64,000 bases of DNA from Carnobacterium_A antarcticum (GTDB taxonomy: Bacteria; Bacillota; Bacilli; Lactobacillales; Carnobacteriaceae), in assembly GCF_042658365.1 (NCBI RefSeq), contig NZ_JBHSQC010000015.1. The stretch is one strand, 5' to 3'. How positions within the stretch are numbered: position 1 is the first letter of the stretch; each line of letters opens with the position of its first letter. This document shows positions 41,798 to 50,645 of the stretch, piece after piece. The translations under genes and the position numbers were made by a program. Under the pieces are notes generated by a model that made no database searches, was not told where the DNA came from, and was given only the letters and a program-made list of their open reading frames with translations.

Positions 41798-42709
41798 TTA
41801 TAATAGTCCGATTACATGTCCGCCTATTCCAACTACGAATAAGCCTAGGATAATAACGATTGGGCTAACATTTTTCTTAAGCAGCCACATACACCCTAAT
41901 GTTAAAAGCAATGCAGCCAAACCTGGAATTAATTCATCTAAGTTATTTTGTAAGGTCGTTACTTTCGTTGGTGAAAGCGCCAATCCTGAGTTTACTTGTT
42001 CAAAGGCTTGACGAATACCTTCACCACCATTAGGAAGTTTATCCCATTCAATATAGGCTCCTTCGTCTAACTGAACTCTGGAGACAACGGGTAGGAAACT
42101 GATCGATACCCATCGCTGTACCAGCGCGGCCAGTACGAACATTCCCAGAATGGAGGCACCTTTTGTGATATCTTGCAACAAGCCTCCTGAAAGGTCATCA
42201 GTGATTTTAGAACCGGCTTTATAACCAAATTCTTGCGTATACCACATAAAGCCCCAACGAATCAAGTTCCAAGCTACGAAGAAAATAATTGGTCCAAGGA
42301 TATTTCCACCCATTGCTAGTGATGCTCCTAAAGCACCTAACATCGGACGTACAGTAAACCAGAAGACTGGGTCACCAACACCAGCTAAAGGACCCATCAT
42401 CCCAACTTTAACCCCTTGAATCGCTACATCATCAACTGGAGAACCATTTGCACGTTCTTCTTCAAGTGCTAAAGTAACTCCTAAAATTGGGGAAGCAATA
42501 TACGGGTGAGTATTAAAGAATTCCAAGTGCCGTTTTAATGCTGCTGCACGATCTTCTTTTGATGTGTATAATTTTTTGATTGCTGGAATCATTGAGTAAG
42601 CCCAACCACCATTTTGCATCCGTTCATAGTTCCAAGAACCTTGGATAAACGTAGAACGCCATGCAACGGCTAAGCGATCTTTTTTTGTTAATTGAATTTT
42701 TTCTGCCAT
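41798..42709 (-). CDS. manN: PTS mannose/glucose-specific EIID
   Basis: 303 residues; with EIIC it forms the mannose-family sugar channel, also the known receptor for class IIa bacteriocins. KKDRLAVAWRSTFIQGSWNYERMQ near the start, GVKVGMMGPLAGVGDPVFWFT and the hydrophobic end are diagnostic of EIID. GAGGAG precedes the ATG at 42709. Third gene of manL-manM-manN. Confidence 0.97.
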   Translation of the reverse strand: MAEKIQLTKKDRLAVAWRSTFIQGSWNYERMQNGGWAYSMIPAIKKLYTSKEDRAAALKRHLEFFNTHPYIASPILGVTLALEEERANGSPVDDVAIQGVKVGMMGPLAGVGDPVFWFTVRPMLGALGASLAMGGNILGPIIFFVAWNLIRWGFMWYTQEFGYKAGSKITDDLSGGLLQDITKGASILGMFVLAALVQRWVSISFLPVVSRVQLDEGAYIEWDKLPNGGEGIRQAFEQVNSGLALSPTKVTTLQNNLDELIPGLAALLLTLGCMWLLKKNVSPIVIILGLFVVGIGGHVIGLL

Positions 42710-42730
42710 TTCTCTTCTCCTCCTTCAGGA

Positions 42731-43534
42731 TTAATAATCGTTCAAGATATCGCCAAGCGGGTCGCCAGAGTTGCTTCCTCCGCCACCATTAGAAGAGCCT
42801 CCCATTTTAGAAAGGTTCAAGTAAATAAGGGCTAAAGCTACACCCAAAGCTCCAAGAGCGATAAGGGTCAATTGAGAAATTGCAGCTACTACGAAACCAA
42901 TAATGAAGAATGGCCATACTTCTTTTGTTGCCATCATGTTGATAACTAATGCATAACCAACCGCAACGACCATTCCGCCACCAATAGCCATACCATCTGT
43001 TAACCATGCTGGCATTGATTCTAAGAATGATTGAACGGTTTGTGCCGGGATGAATAAAAGTGCTCCTGCAGGAATTGCAATACGAACCCCTTGCATAGCT
43101 ACTGCAGATAGATGCAATAGTTCGATTCTTCTAAAATTACCTTCTTCAGCTGCTTTATCCATCAAGTGTACGATAGGTACAGCAAGTGTACGAACAACCA
43201 TTGTTAAGAAAAGTCCTGCTACTGCAAGTGGAACCGCAATTGCGATTGCTGATGGAACACCGGCAATACCTTGTCCACCTAATACTAAAATAATTGCTGA
43301 TGCAACTGATGCTAATGCAGCATCTGGCGCTACCGCTGCTCCGATATTTGCCCAACCAAGCGCGATCATTTGAAGTGTACCGCCAAGAACGATACCTGCT
43401 GTCAAATTACCGGTTACTAAGCCGATTAATGTACATGCCACTAATGGTTGATGGAATTGAAATTCATCTAAGATTCCTTCCATCCCAGCTAGAAAAGCAA
43501 CAAGTATTACTAAAATAATTGATATAACAGACAT
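42731..43534 (-). CDS. manM: PTS mannose/glucose-specific EIIC
   Basis: 267 residues, hydrophobic, mannose-family EIIC. GVRIAIPAGALLF, GGTLQMIALGWANIGAAVAP and DGMAIGGGMVVAVGYALVIN are typical. The C-terminus is extended by a Gly/Ser/Asn-rich tail (GGSSNGGGGSNSG), which is common in Lactobacillales. AGGAGG precedes the ATG at 43534. Confidence 0.97.
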   Translation of the reverse strand: MSVISIILVILVAFLAGMEGILDEFQFHQPLVACTLIGLVTGNLTAGIVLGGTLQMIALGWANIGAAVAPDAALASVASAIILVLGGQGIAGVPSAIAIAVPLAVAGLFLTMVVRTLAVPIVHLMDKAAEEGNFRRIELLHLSAVAMQGVRIAIPAGALLFIPAQTVQSFLESMPAWLTDGMAIGGGMVVAVGYALVINMMATKEVWPFFIIGFVVAAISQLTLIALGALGVALALIYLNLSKMGGSSNGGGGSNSGDPLGDILNDY

Positions 43535-43562
43535 AATAGCCCTCCTATTTACTTTATTTTTT

Positions 43563-44558
43563 TCATTTTGCGCGTGCTAATTCAGTTTTTGCCTTTTTAA
43601 GGATATCATCCATATTGCCGCGATTATCATTTGGTACTTTACGTACATCAAATTTGATGCCTTTTTCTTTCATTTTTTCAAAAGCTGCTACATCATTTTG
43701 TCCCATAGAAAGCACATTGCTAACCACTACTTTTCCGACTGAATGGGCTAATGAACCAACGTTAACTTCTTTAATATCTACGCCGCCTTCAATCGCTCTT
43801 AAGACATCTTCTGGACCTTCAAATAATAATAACGCTTTCGTATTGCCGAAGCGAGGATCCTTAGAAATTTCAATCATCTTATCGACTGGAATAACATTCG
43901 CCTTAACTCCAGGTGGTGTCGCTTGTTCGATCAACCTCTTACGAAGATCATCTTTAGCTACTGCATCTGAAACGACGATAATGCGGTTTGGCAGTGTCGA
44001 TTTCGTCCATGCTGTTGCTACCTGTCCATGCAGTAAACGAGAGTCCACACGTACTAAAGCAAATTTGATTTGCCCATCCCCAACTACTGTATTTGGAGCA
44101 AGCGGTTTTTTAGGTTGTCCATCTTCAGAAAGTGCCGCAGATGCTTGTCCTTTAGGCTCTAACTCTTCAGGTTTGATTCGAATACCTTCTTTTGCCGTAT
44201 CTATGATATGTGCAGCAATTTCTTGAGCTGATTCCATTGATAAACGTGATGCATAAGCTTCAATCACCATTGGCAAATTCAAACCAGCAACGATCGCCCA
44301 TTTGTCTTTGTGTTCTTCATACAAACTGTTCGCTTGATTGAACGGAGTACCTCCCCACAAATCTACTAAGAACAATACTTCATCTTGATCATCAAAAGAA
44401 GAAATTGCATCTGTCATTTTTGCTTTCACATCTTCTGGGCCTTCGCTTGGCATTAAAGTAATAGCTTTAACGTTTTCTTGTTCTCCAAAAATCATTGCGC
44501 CGGATTGCAAGATACCTTCAGCAAATTCGCCATGGCTTGCCAGTATAATTCCTACCAT
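43563..44558 (-). CDS. manL: PTS mannose/glucose-specific EIIAB
   Basis: A 331-residue soluble fusion. EIIA (about 1-140) carries the phosphorylated His9 in ASHGEFAEG; a Pro/Ala-rich linker follows; EIIB (about 165-331) carries the His in RVDSRLLHGQVATAW. It accepts phosphate from HPr and passes it to sugar at EIIC/EIID. AGGAGG precedes the ATG at 44558. Transcription is expected from the sigma-54 promoter about 180 bases upstream. Confidence 0.97.
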   Translation of the reverse strand: MVGIILASHGEFAEGILQSGAMIFGEQENVKAITLMPSEGPEDVKAKMTDAISSFDDQDEVLFLVDLWGGTPFNQANSLYEEHKDKWAIVAGLNLPMVIEAYASRLSMESAQEIAAHIIDTAKEGIRIKPEELEPKGQASAALSEDGQPKKPLAPNTVVGDGQIKFALVRVDSRLLHGQVATAWTKSTLPNRIIVVSDAVAKDDLRKRLIEQATPPGVKANVIPVDKMIEISKDPRFGNTKALLLFEGPEDVLRAIEGGVDIKEVNVGSLAHSVGKVVVSNVLSMGQNDVAAFEKMKEKGIKFDVRKVPNDNRGNMDDILKKAKTELARAK

Positions 44559-44611
44559 ATTTCTACCTCCTAATTAATTTATTTGTAATTTTCCATTTAA
44601 CCGTCATCCGC

Positions 44612-44619
44612 AGTGTATC
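44612..44619 (+). repeat. GATACACT motif copy in the manL leader
   Basis: AGTGTATC (plus strand), within the imperfect dyad CAGTGTATC ... GATCCACACTG (44611-44639). One of four copies around the man promoter. Confidence 0.5.
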
Positions 44620-44752
44620 TAATTGGTTGATCCACACTGTAATTTCTTGTCTGTCGATTACCCAATTATTAATTCTTACTTAGCGGATAGTGATATACCC
44701 ACACAATCCCTTCCTTCTCAAATGCCTATTATTTGCCGTCACCTAATATAAA

Positions 44753-44767
44753 GCAATTTTCGTGCCA
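44753..44767 (-). promoter_or_regulatory. Sigma-54 (-24/-12) promoter of manLMN
   Basis: On the minus strand TGGCAC (44767-44762), five bases, then TTGC (44756-44753) exactly match the sigma-54 consensus TGGCAC-N5-TTGC. Transcription should start near 44741. Mannose-type PTS operons of Listeria, Enterococcus and Bacillus are known to use sigma-54 with a LevR/ManR activator; the activator gene is not in this window. Confidence 0.88.
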
Positions 44768-44772
44768 ACTAT

Positions 44773-44780
44773 AGTGTATC
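44773..44780 (+). repeat. GATACACT motif copy next to the -24 box
   Basis: AGTGTATC (plus strand), five bases upstream of the -24 element on the man side. Same motif as in the palindrome at 44818-44869. Confidence 0.5.
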
Positions 44781-44817
44781 GCTTAAGAGTCTTGTATTAA
44801 TGGGATTTAAAACAAAT

Positions 44818-44869
44818 AGAAAAGACAGTATCCGATACACTAATTAGTGTATCGGATACTGTCTTTTCT
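44818..44869. promoter_or_regulatory. 52-nt perfect palindrome, candidate activator site upstream of the man promoter
   Basis: Left half AGAAAAGACAGTATCC plus GATACACTAA, right half TTAGTGTATC plus GGATACTGTCTTTTCT; all 26 pairs match. It lies about 50-100 bases upstream of the -24 box, where enhancer sites of sigma-54 activators sit, and between two divergent genes, so a terminator role is less likely. It contains two inverted GATACACT copies (44834-44841, 44846-44853). Confidence 0.6.
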
Positions 44870-44999
44870 CAATCATCTTCTGTTTTTAGTGTATTATTTA
44901 GTATTAAGAATAATTTTAAAAAACACTTAGAAATATTTTTTGTTTTATGACAGGATTAACTTACAAATAAACAAAAAAATAAATTGCGTATAATTGATC

Positions 45000-45032
45000 A
45001 GCAAACCTCCTTGGGGTTTGCTGTTTTTTTTT
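45000..45032 (+). terminator. Terminator-like hairpin in the leader of the DUF2798 gene
   Basis: AGCAAACC (45000-45007) and GGTTTGCT (45015-45022) pair around TCCTTGG, followed by nine T (45024-45032). The ribosome site GGAGG of the next gene is at 45043, so the hairpin stands in its 5' leader and not after any plus-strand gene. Confidence 0.75.
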
Positions 45033-45054
45033 GCGTAAAAATGGAGGAATTCAG

Positions 45055-45570
45055 TTGGACTTTTTTATACGTTTGCCTAGATCAAAGAAAGAATTCACCC
45101 TATTTATGGGGATTGTTTCCATTCTTTCAGTCACTATTATTGCACCATTGATTACGGCTTTTGAGATTGGCTTTACTATGGAAACTTGGAAACAAACATT
45201 GGCGATACTGCCCATTATTTGGATCGCGGTGGTTATTTTAGTCTTGTTGGTGCACGCACCTGCAGACAAGTTGTCAGCTAGCATCGTAGATAAAAACGAC
45301 AGCTTTCGCTCACAAATCACTATCAACATCTTATGCAACGTCTTATTAATGTCTATTTTTATGACCGTTATCGGATCATGGATAGGACAACGTGATATTT
45401 CGTTAGAACCCATTCAATTATTTTTCCACAAGTGGCCTCGTAACTTCGCCATTTCATTTGCAGTAGAAGCTCTAATTGCACAACCTATAGCTAGACAAGT
45501 TTTGTTTATGCTCCATACAAAAAAGGATGTTAATAACTCATCTGTTTCTGAAGAACCTCAAGAAAAGTAA
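45055..45570 (+). CDS. DUF2798 membrane protein
   Basis: 171 residues with four helices (LFMGIVSILSVTIIAPLITAF, LAILPIIWIAVVILVLLVHA, ITINILCNVLLMSIFMTVIG, ISFAVEALIAQPIARQVLFM). Two DUF2798 repeats are present; KWPRNFAISFAVEALIAQPIAR is characteristic. Function unknown. Start: TTG at 45055, seven bases after GGAGG (45043-45047). A complete intrinsic terminator sits just before the ribosome site, suggesting attenuation. A TATAAT at 44989-44994 is too close to the hairpin to be the obvious promoter. Confidence 0.82.
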   Translation: MDFFIRLPRSKKEFTLFMGIVSILSVTIIAPLITAFEIGFTMETWKQTLAILPIIWIAVVILVLLVHAPADKLSASIVDKNDSFRSQITINILCNVLLMSIFMTVIGSWIGQRDISLEPIQLFFHKWPRNFAISFAVEALIAQPIARQVLFMLHTKKDVNNSSVSEEPQEK

Positions 45571-45576
45571 TAGATT

Positions 45577-45613
45577 AAAAACAGCTCCTGCTAATAATTG
45601 GGGCTGTTTTTGA
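45577..45613 (+). terminator. Terminator after the DUF2798 gene
   Basis: AAAACAGCTCC and GGGGCTGTTTTT pair around TGCTAATAATT. Confidence 0.8.
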
Positions 45614-45693
45614 TTTACATAAAACATAATTCATATCCGATACCCTATATTTGCTTATCTATGATTTAATCAACGTTGCCCAGGAGAAATTAT

Positions 45694-45727
45694 ACAAAAA
45701 ATACACTTCGTAATGAAGTGTATTTTT
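45694..45727 (-). terminator. Terminator after the helicase gene
   Basis: AAAAATACACTTC and GAAGTGTATTTTT pair around GTAAT; A-rich and T-rich flanks allow function on the minus strand. Confidence 0.88.
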
Positions 45728-45774
45728 AAAGGTATATTTTGAGAGATTAATTTCTATCTTCATTAATCCAGATA

Positions 45775-48648
45775 TTATTCTTGCCCAGCTTCTAAATACT
45801 GATATAGACTCACATCAATAGGTGTTAAAAACTTCAAAAACATTTCAACTACCTTTTTCTTCCCACCATCTTGGATGGGTTTTTCTAACTCGATGATAGA
45901 ATCTTTTACAGGTATTACTTCACCTAGATAATAAAATTCTGTTCCTTCATTATCTGATTTCTTAGCGAATACTCGTATAGTCCATTCTTCAGGGTGCATT
46001 AATTTTTGCACTTCAGGAGATTTCATCGTTCTTGGAGCTTTTGTGAACCACTTCATTGTCGAATAATCTAGTAATTCATCTTCGTAAGCCATTTGCGCAC
46101 CAGAAAAATTATCACCTTTTTTTAGCGTTACAAAAATAACAAACTCACCTTTGCTCGCTGTATATCCACCAACGTTTTGATCTACCATTTGTTGGTCCCA
46201 GTTTAATAGACGTAAAACGTCTTTTCTTTTGTATTTTTGATAACGTGTCAATGGTTCTTTAGAAGAATAATTGACTGATTTCAATTGTCCGGTTAAGAGA
46301 ATATCCTCCATTAAGTTGATAAAATAGTCATTGTTTAGCGCTTCTTTAAATAATGGGGATAAACTGACTTGATTTCCTATTCTTTCAATAAAAGATTGTC
46401 CTTTATAGGTGGAAGCTATAGCACCCGTATAAAAGGTCAAATTCAAGGTATTTAAAACAGAGTTTAGCGTTTCATTATCTGTTGGAATTGTCTGCTGCTC
46501 AAATAGTCGCAAAATTTCTTCCAATGACAGGCTTTTTTTAGGCTCGCTCATCATTTTTTGCAATAAAATTAGTTCTTGTTTCCGCATTCCGGGTAAAAGC
46601 TCTCGTGAAGCAATCGTTAAAAAGCGGTTTTCTGTTTCAGAGATGACCCCTTCATTCTGTTTTATGCTTACTAAAAAGTCATAATAACTCGCTTTCTTAT
46701 TGGCTATCAAAACAGGTTCCAATGTTTGTTGTTCTTGAAAGTCTTTGAGATAAGGTACTCGTCCAAGACGATTAGAAAGCAGCTCAAAAGATTTTTTCAG
46801 TTCACTCATGCTATCCATAGCTACTCTATTGATCGATGAAAAAATTTGTTGTTTTGCTATTTTTTCAAAGTTTACAGAAGAAACTCCTGAAATAAAGTTT
46901 GTATCAAACGTATCTTTGCGTAAATTATTTTTATCTCTAGACGTATCACCAGACAAAGCCATTGGAATCATATAATTATTTTTATAGTTCCCAATAAAAT
47001 CAATAACTGTAACATATTCTTTTGAGGAGTCTTTTCTTAAGCCACGTCCCAATTGTTGTATGAAAATGATACTCGATTCTGTATTTCGAAGCATCACTAC
47101 TTGATTGATCTTTGGAATATCGATCCCTTCATTAAATATATCCACCGTAAAAATATATTCAATCTCGCCTTTTTCTAGCCGCTCAATTTGTTTTTCTCGT
47201 TCCTCAAGCGAATGATCCCCAGACAAGTAAGAACTAGGATGTCCTTTCTTGATGAACAATAGAGATAAAGCTTCGGCTTCTTGTTTGCGGCTACAAAAAA
47301 CTAATCCTTTAGGTATGTTTCCAGAGCAACCATAATAATCAAGTTTTTCTAGCAAATACGTGACCCGCTCTTCTTCAACCAAGTATTTTAAATCTGTGGC
47401 TTCAGAAATCAGTTCTCCATTTTTTTCATAGTCGGTAACACCAAAATAATGAAATGGACTGAGCATCTCTTCTTCTAGTGCTTCTTGAAGACGGATTTCA
47501 TAGGCAATATTGTAATCAAATAATTCAAAAATATTGAATCCATCTGTTCGTTCTGGAGTTGCTGTCATTCCTAATAAAAATTTCGGATGAAAATAGTCAA
47601 GTATTCGATGATAAGATTGAGCTCCAGCTTTATGGACTTCATCGATCAAGATATAATCAAAATGATCTTTAGCAAACTGCTGCATGATAGGTTCTTTTGA
47701 AATAGTTTGGATTGTTGCGAAAAGATAATTTGCCTGTATTTCTTTTTTAGTTCCTGAAAGAATACCATAATCTTCATTCTTCCCACCAAGAATTTTTTGA
47801 TAATCACTCTTTGCCTTATTTAATATTTGCTCTCGATGGACTACAAATAAAACTCGTTTTGGTTGAGCTTGTAAAACATCAAAAGCCGATAAATAAGTTT
47901 TCCCTGTCCCAGTAGCAGAAATAACTAATCCTTTTTCGGCACCCGTTTCTCTTAATTCTTTTAGGTTATTTAATGCCGATTTCTGCATTTTATTCGGTAG
48001 AATGTAGGGTATTCCTTCATCAGTCAATGACTGTTCTTGAATATTTTTTATTTTTTTAGTATAAGTCATTGGTTGATAAGTCTTTTGATAGTTGCTAATC
48101 CATTCCTGAGTTAGCAACTGAGCTTCTTGCCACTCTTGTTCCATGTGCAGCTGAAGGTCTTGAAACATTTGCCCATGCTCATAAGAAGTCAGACGAACAT
48201 TCCATTCATAATTAATCTTTAAAGCGCTCATGGTTAAATTGGAACTTCCAATGATAAAAGAACGATACCCTTTTTGCTTAAATAGATAACCTTTAGAATG
48301 AAACCCTTCTTTTTTCGAAATTCGTACTTCTATGTTCGGTATTTTCAATAAATCTTCAAAAACAGCCGGCTGATTAAAAGCTAAATAAATAGAAGTTAAA
48401 ATTTTCCCTTTAATCCCTTGAATATGTAAATCTGCTAATTGTGTTTTTAATGCTGCTAGACCAGCTTGAGTTAAGAAGGCCACAGAAAAAAAGAATTCTT
48501 CACATGTGTCCAATTCATTTTGTAACACATTAAGCATGTATTGCTTGGTTTTCGTATCATTGATAATAACTTGAGGATCATATAAAGAACCTTCAATTTT
48601 TTGATCCATAAAAGCTTTTTTTAAAGAACGCTCTAAAATATCTGTCAT
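45775..48648 (-). CDS. HKD-nuclease/SF2 helicase/DUF3427 fusion protein
   Basis: 957 residues in three parts. An N-terminal phospholipase D-type (HKD) nuclease domain shows HSK at 117-119 and GSSNLT at 134-139. A superfamily 2 helicase follows: Walker A ATGTGKT at 245-251, DEVH at 336-339, MTATPER at about 361-367 and QLGRGLRK near 540. The C-terminal 300 residues are DUF3427. Its ATG overlaps the stop of the Nudix gene (ATGA), so translation is coupled. COG3886/COG1061-type proteins are often linked to DNA repair or defence islands; the role here is inferred, not shown. Confidence 0.9.
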   Translation of the reverse strand: MTDILERSLKKAFMDQKIEGSLYDPQVIINDTKTKQYMLNVLQNELDTCEEFFFSVAFLTQAGLAALKTQLADLHIQGIKGKILTSIYLAFNQPAVFEDLLKIPNIEVRISKKEGFHSKGYLFKQKGYRSFIIGSSNLTMSALKINYEWNVRLTSYEHGQMFQDLQLHMEQEWQEAQLLTQEWISNYQKTYQPMTYTKKIKNIQEQSLTDEGIPYILPNKMQKSALNNLKELRETGAEKGLVISATGTGKTYLSAFDVLQAQPKRVLFVVHREQILNKAKSDYQKILGGKNEDYGILSGTKKEIQANYLFATIQTISKEPIMQQFAKDHFDYILIDEVHKAGAQSYHRILDYFHPKFLLGMTATPERTDGFNIFELFDYNIAYEIRLQEALEEEMLSPFHYFGVTDYEKNGELISEATDLKYLVEEERVTYLLEKLDYYGCSGNIPKGLVFCSRKQEAEALSLLFIKKGHPSSYLSGDHSLEEREKQIERLEKGEIEYIFTVDIFNEGIDIPKINQVVMLRNTESSIIFIQQLGRGLRKDSSKEYVTVIDFIGNYKNNYMIPMALSGDTSRDKNNLRKDTFDTNFISGVSSVNFEKIAKQQIFSSINRVAMDSMSELKKSFELLSNRLGRVPYLKDFQEQQTLEPVLIANKKASYYDFLVSIKQNEGVISETENRFLTIASRELLPGMRKQELILLQKMMSEPKKSLSLEEILRLFEQQTIPTDNETLNSVLNTLNLTFYTGAIASTYKGQSFIERIGNQVSLSPLFKEALNNDYFINLMEDILLTGQLKSVNYSSKEPLTRYQKYKRKDVLRLLNWDQQMVDQNVGGYTASKGEFVIFVTLKKGDNFSGAQMAYEDELLDYSTMKWFTKAPRTMKSPEVQKLMHPEEWTIRVFAKKSDNEGTEFYYLGEVIPVKDSIIELEKPIQDGGKKKVVEMFLKFLTPIDVSLYQYLEAGQE

Positions 48649-49046
48649 AATATTGCGTTCATTTCCATTAACTTTTTAACTGCTGGTATATCTGCTGGTG
48701 CCCACTGTACTTTATTTAATTCTGCTGGTTTTAGCCATTGTACTGCAATGTGTTCCGTTAACTGCGGCGTTCCTTTTTTTAGCAGACAAATGAAGGTTGT
48801 TAAATTCACTACACCAAAATCATATTGGTAACTCGTTTCTTCAAATTTTTCAGATTGTACTTCCACTTCAATCATTAATTCTTCTTGTAGTTCACGAATC
48901 AATGCTTCTTGTGGTGTCTCCCCAACTTCAATTTTTCCTCCTGGAAATTCCCATAAATATGCTAGCGACTTGCCTTCTCCTCGTTGCGCACACAAAATTT
49001 TACCATTTTCTACCAAAACAGCGCCTACAACATTAATTTTCTTCAA
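48645..49046 (-). CDS. Nudix hydrolase (MutT / dCTP diphosphatase-like)
   Basis: 133 residues. VVGAVLVENGKILCAQRGEGKSLAYLWEFPGGK leads into the Nudix box at about 37-59 (GKIEVGETPQEAL, IRELQEELMI): all Glu ligands are present, but the usual Gly near its end is Met. The layout is that of MutT/(d)CTP diphosphatases which clean the nucleotide pool. Start: TTG at 49046 (MKKINVVGAV) after AGAAGTG; GTG at 49055 is an alternative. It precedes the HKD-helicase with a four-base overlap. Confidence 0.88.
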   Translation of the reverse strand: MKKINVVGAVLVENGKILCAQRGEGKSLAYLWEFPGGKIEVGETPQEALIRELQEELMIEVEVQSEKFEETSYQYDFGVVNLTTFICLLKKGTPQLTEHIAVQWLKPAELNKVQWAPADIPAVKKLMEMNAIL

Positions 49047-49274
49047 CTGTTTCACTTCTTTCTTTTTATTTCATGATATCATTTTATCATAGAGCTCTTA
49101 TTATTAGGTATCAAGTTATAAAATAGTTAGCTGCTTACATAAGTAAACCAGTCTTTCTTATCCTTACTATGCTGGAATCTACAACAAACTATTTTTTAAT
49201 TTTATTTTTCCTTTTTAGACGACATGTTTTGAGCCTTTCTCTTCATATTTTTCACTTATGTGTCTCCTATTAAT

Positions 49275-49793
49275 TTAGTCATTTAATGGAACTACTTGAG
49301 TCCCTGCTAATAGATCTCCTAAATGGCGTTTATCTTTTCTGAAAAGCCCCATACCTAATAGAATCATAGCTAACAGGGTTCCAGCATTTGTATAAACAAT
49401 CGAAGGCCACGTTGTAAATTCAGTGTATACACCATCGATTATACCGATGTGAGCAAGTTGCCACGGCAAAAATTTAATCCCATTTCTAACTAAGCTTCTA
49501 AAAAATGAAGGTGTTTTATACTGCACTTTCAATCTGGCTTTTCTCTTACCATATGTTCCATATGGCTTCTTGTAATCGAGCAGTGAGAAAATGAGCACAA
49601 TAGGAAGAACTGATTCAAACGTTGCAATCAGTTGTGATTGAAAGACTGTGAATTCAGGTACTCCTCCTAACACAAGAAAATAAAACGCCAAATTAGCGAT
49701 GAGCAGGAGAATAAGATAGAGTAAAATAACAATATAATCAATCATTAGTTCTTTGATTCTTACGTACATTCGTATCTGATTGTTTTCTTTCAT
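49275..49793 (-). CDS. RDD-family membrane protein
   Basis: 172 residues. An N-terminal Arg-rich start (MYVRIKELMIDYIVILLYL) with the conserved Arg and Asp, three to four helices and the end KRHLGDLLAGTQVV, where HLGDLLAGT is the RDD hallmark. Function of the family is mostly unknown (some act in ion homeostasis or immunity to bacteriocins). AAGGGG precedes the ATG at 49793. Confidence 0.85.
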   Translation of the reverse strand: MKENNQIRMYVRIKELMIDYIVILLYLILLLIANLAFYFLVLGGVPEFTVFQSQLIATFESVLPIVLIFSLLDYKKPYGTYGKRKARLKVQYKTPSFFRSLVRNGIKFLPWQLAHIGIIDGVYTEFTTWPSIVYTNAGTLLAMILLGMGLFRKDKRHLGDLLAGTQVVPLND

Positions 49794-50052
49794 TAATTAC
49801 GCCCCTTCAAGCTTCAGTTTAAACATCTGTCAATTATACTATATATTTTTACTCATCAGGTTTAAGTATGATTGAAGCATACATTCAGTAAAATTTAGAA
49901 TCAATACTGGATAAATAAAAGCTATTGCAACAGTGATAGCGAATCTAGGAATTTTCAAATTTTTGCTATACAATTGAAAGACAATGTTTCATTTTTTACA
50001 TATAATAGAATATCTCTAATAAGAAATAAATTAACATTAAGGAGAAAATATT

Positions 50053-50535
50053 ATGAAGAATGGCTTAGATGCAATCTATGATGAAAGTACCAAAATCTTA
50101 ATACTTGGAAGCGCTCCAAGTGTGAAGTCATTAGGATTGCAACAATACTATGCAAATAAAGGTAACCAATTTTGGAAAATTATTTCTGAGTGCCTAAACA
50201 CTACTGATCCAATCGACTATGAAAAACGGTTGGAACTACTGTTATAAAATAAACTCGGCTTATGGGATATTTATAGTCATTTTGATAGAATGGGGAGTTT
50301 AGATAGTAACTTTAGACAAACGAAATTAAATGACTTTGATACATTACTTTCAACTGCTTCCATCAAACTTGTCATTGCAAATGGGAACAAAGCTTATCAA
50401 GAAGTTGTAAAGTCAACTATTTTTGAGCACTACACTGTTATAAAGTGTTTATCCACTAGTGGCGCAAACAACGGTAAAGCAGAAGAAAGAAAAATAGAAT
50501 GGAAAGAGACTCTCCAAACTACTTTTCTTTCTTAG
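50053..50535 (+). pseudogene. DNA-deoxyinosine glycosylase (Mug-like), interrupted by one in-frame stop
   Basis: The gene reads as one frame from ATG 50053 (AAGGAG before it) to 50535 except for TAA at 50245-50247. Before the stop: ILILGSAPSVKSLGLQQYYANKGNQFWKI; after it: NKLGLWDIYSHFDRMGSLDSNF and VIANGNKAYQE. The family (TIGR04274, UDG superfamily, removing hypoxanthine from DNA) is about 160 residues, exactly the joined length. Relatives have a Lys or similar residue at the stop position, so a single AAA- or CAA-to-TAA change explains it. Either a recent inactivation or a sequencing error. Confidence 0.85.
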
Positions 50536-50645
50536 AGAACGATTCGTTGATAACAAAAAAGGTTTTCTGTTTTTTTACACACTAAAATGATATTTTTCAA
50601 AGCTTTTAACATGTATTTTATAGCCGATATGGAGGAAAGAATGGA

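Noticed and set aside
44818..44869. The palindrome as an ordinary terminator
   Set aside because: No gene ends here on either strand; it sits between divergent genes and upstream of a sigma-54 promoter.
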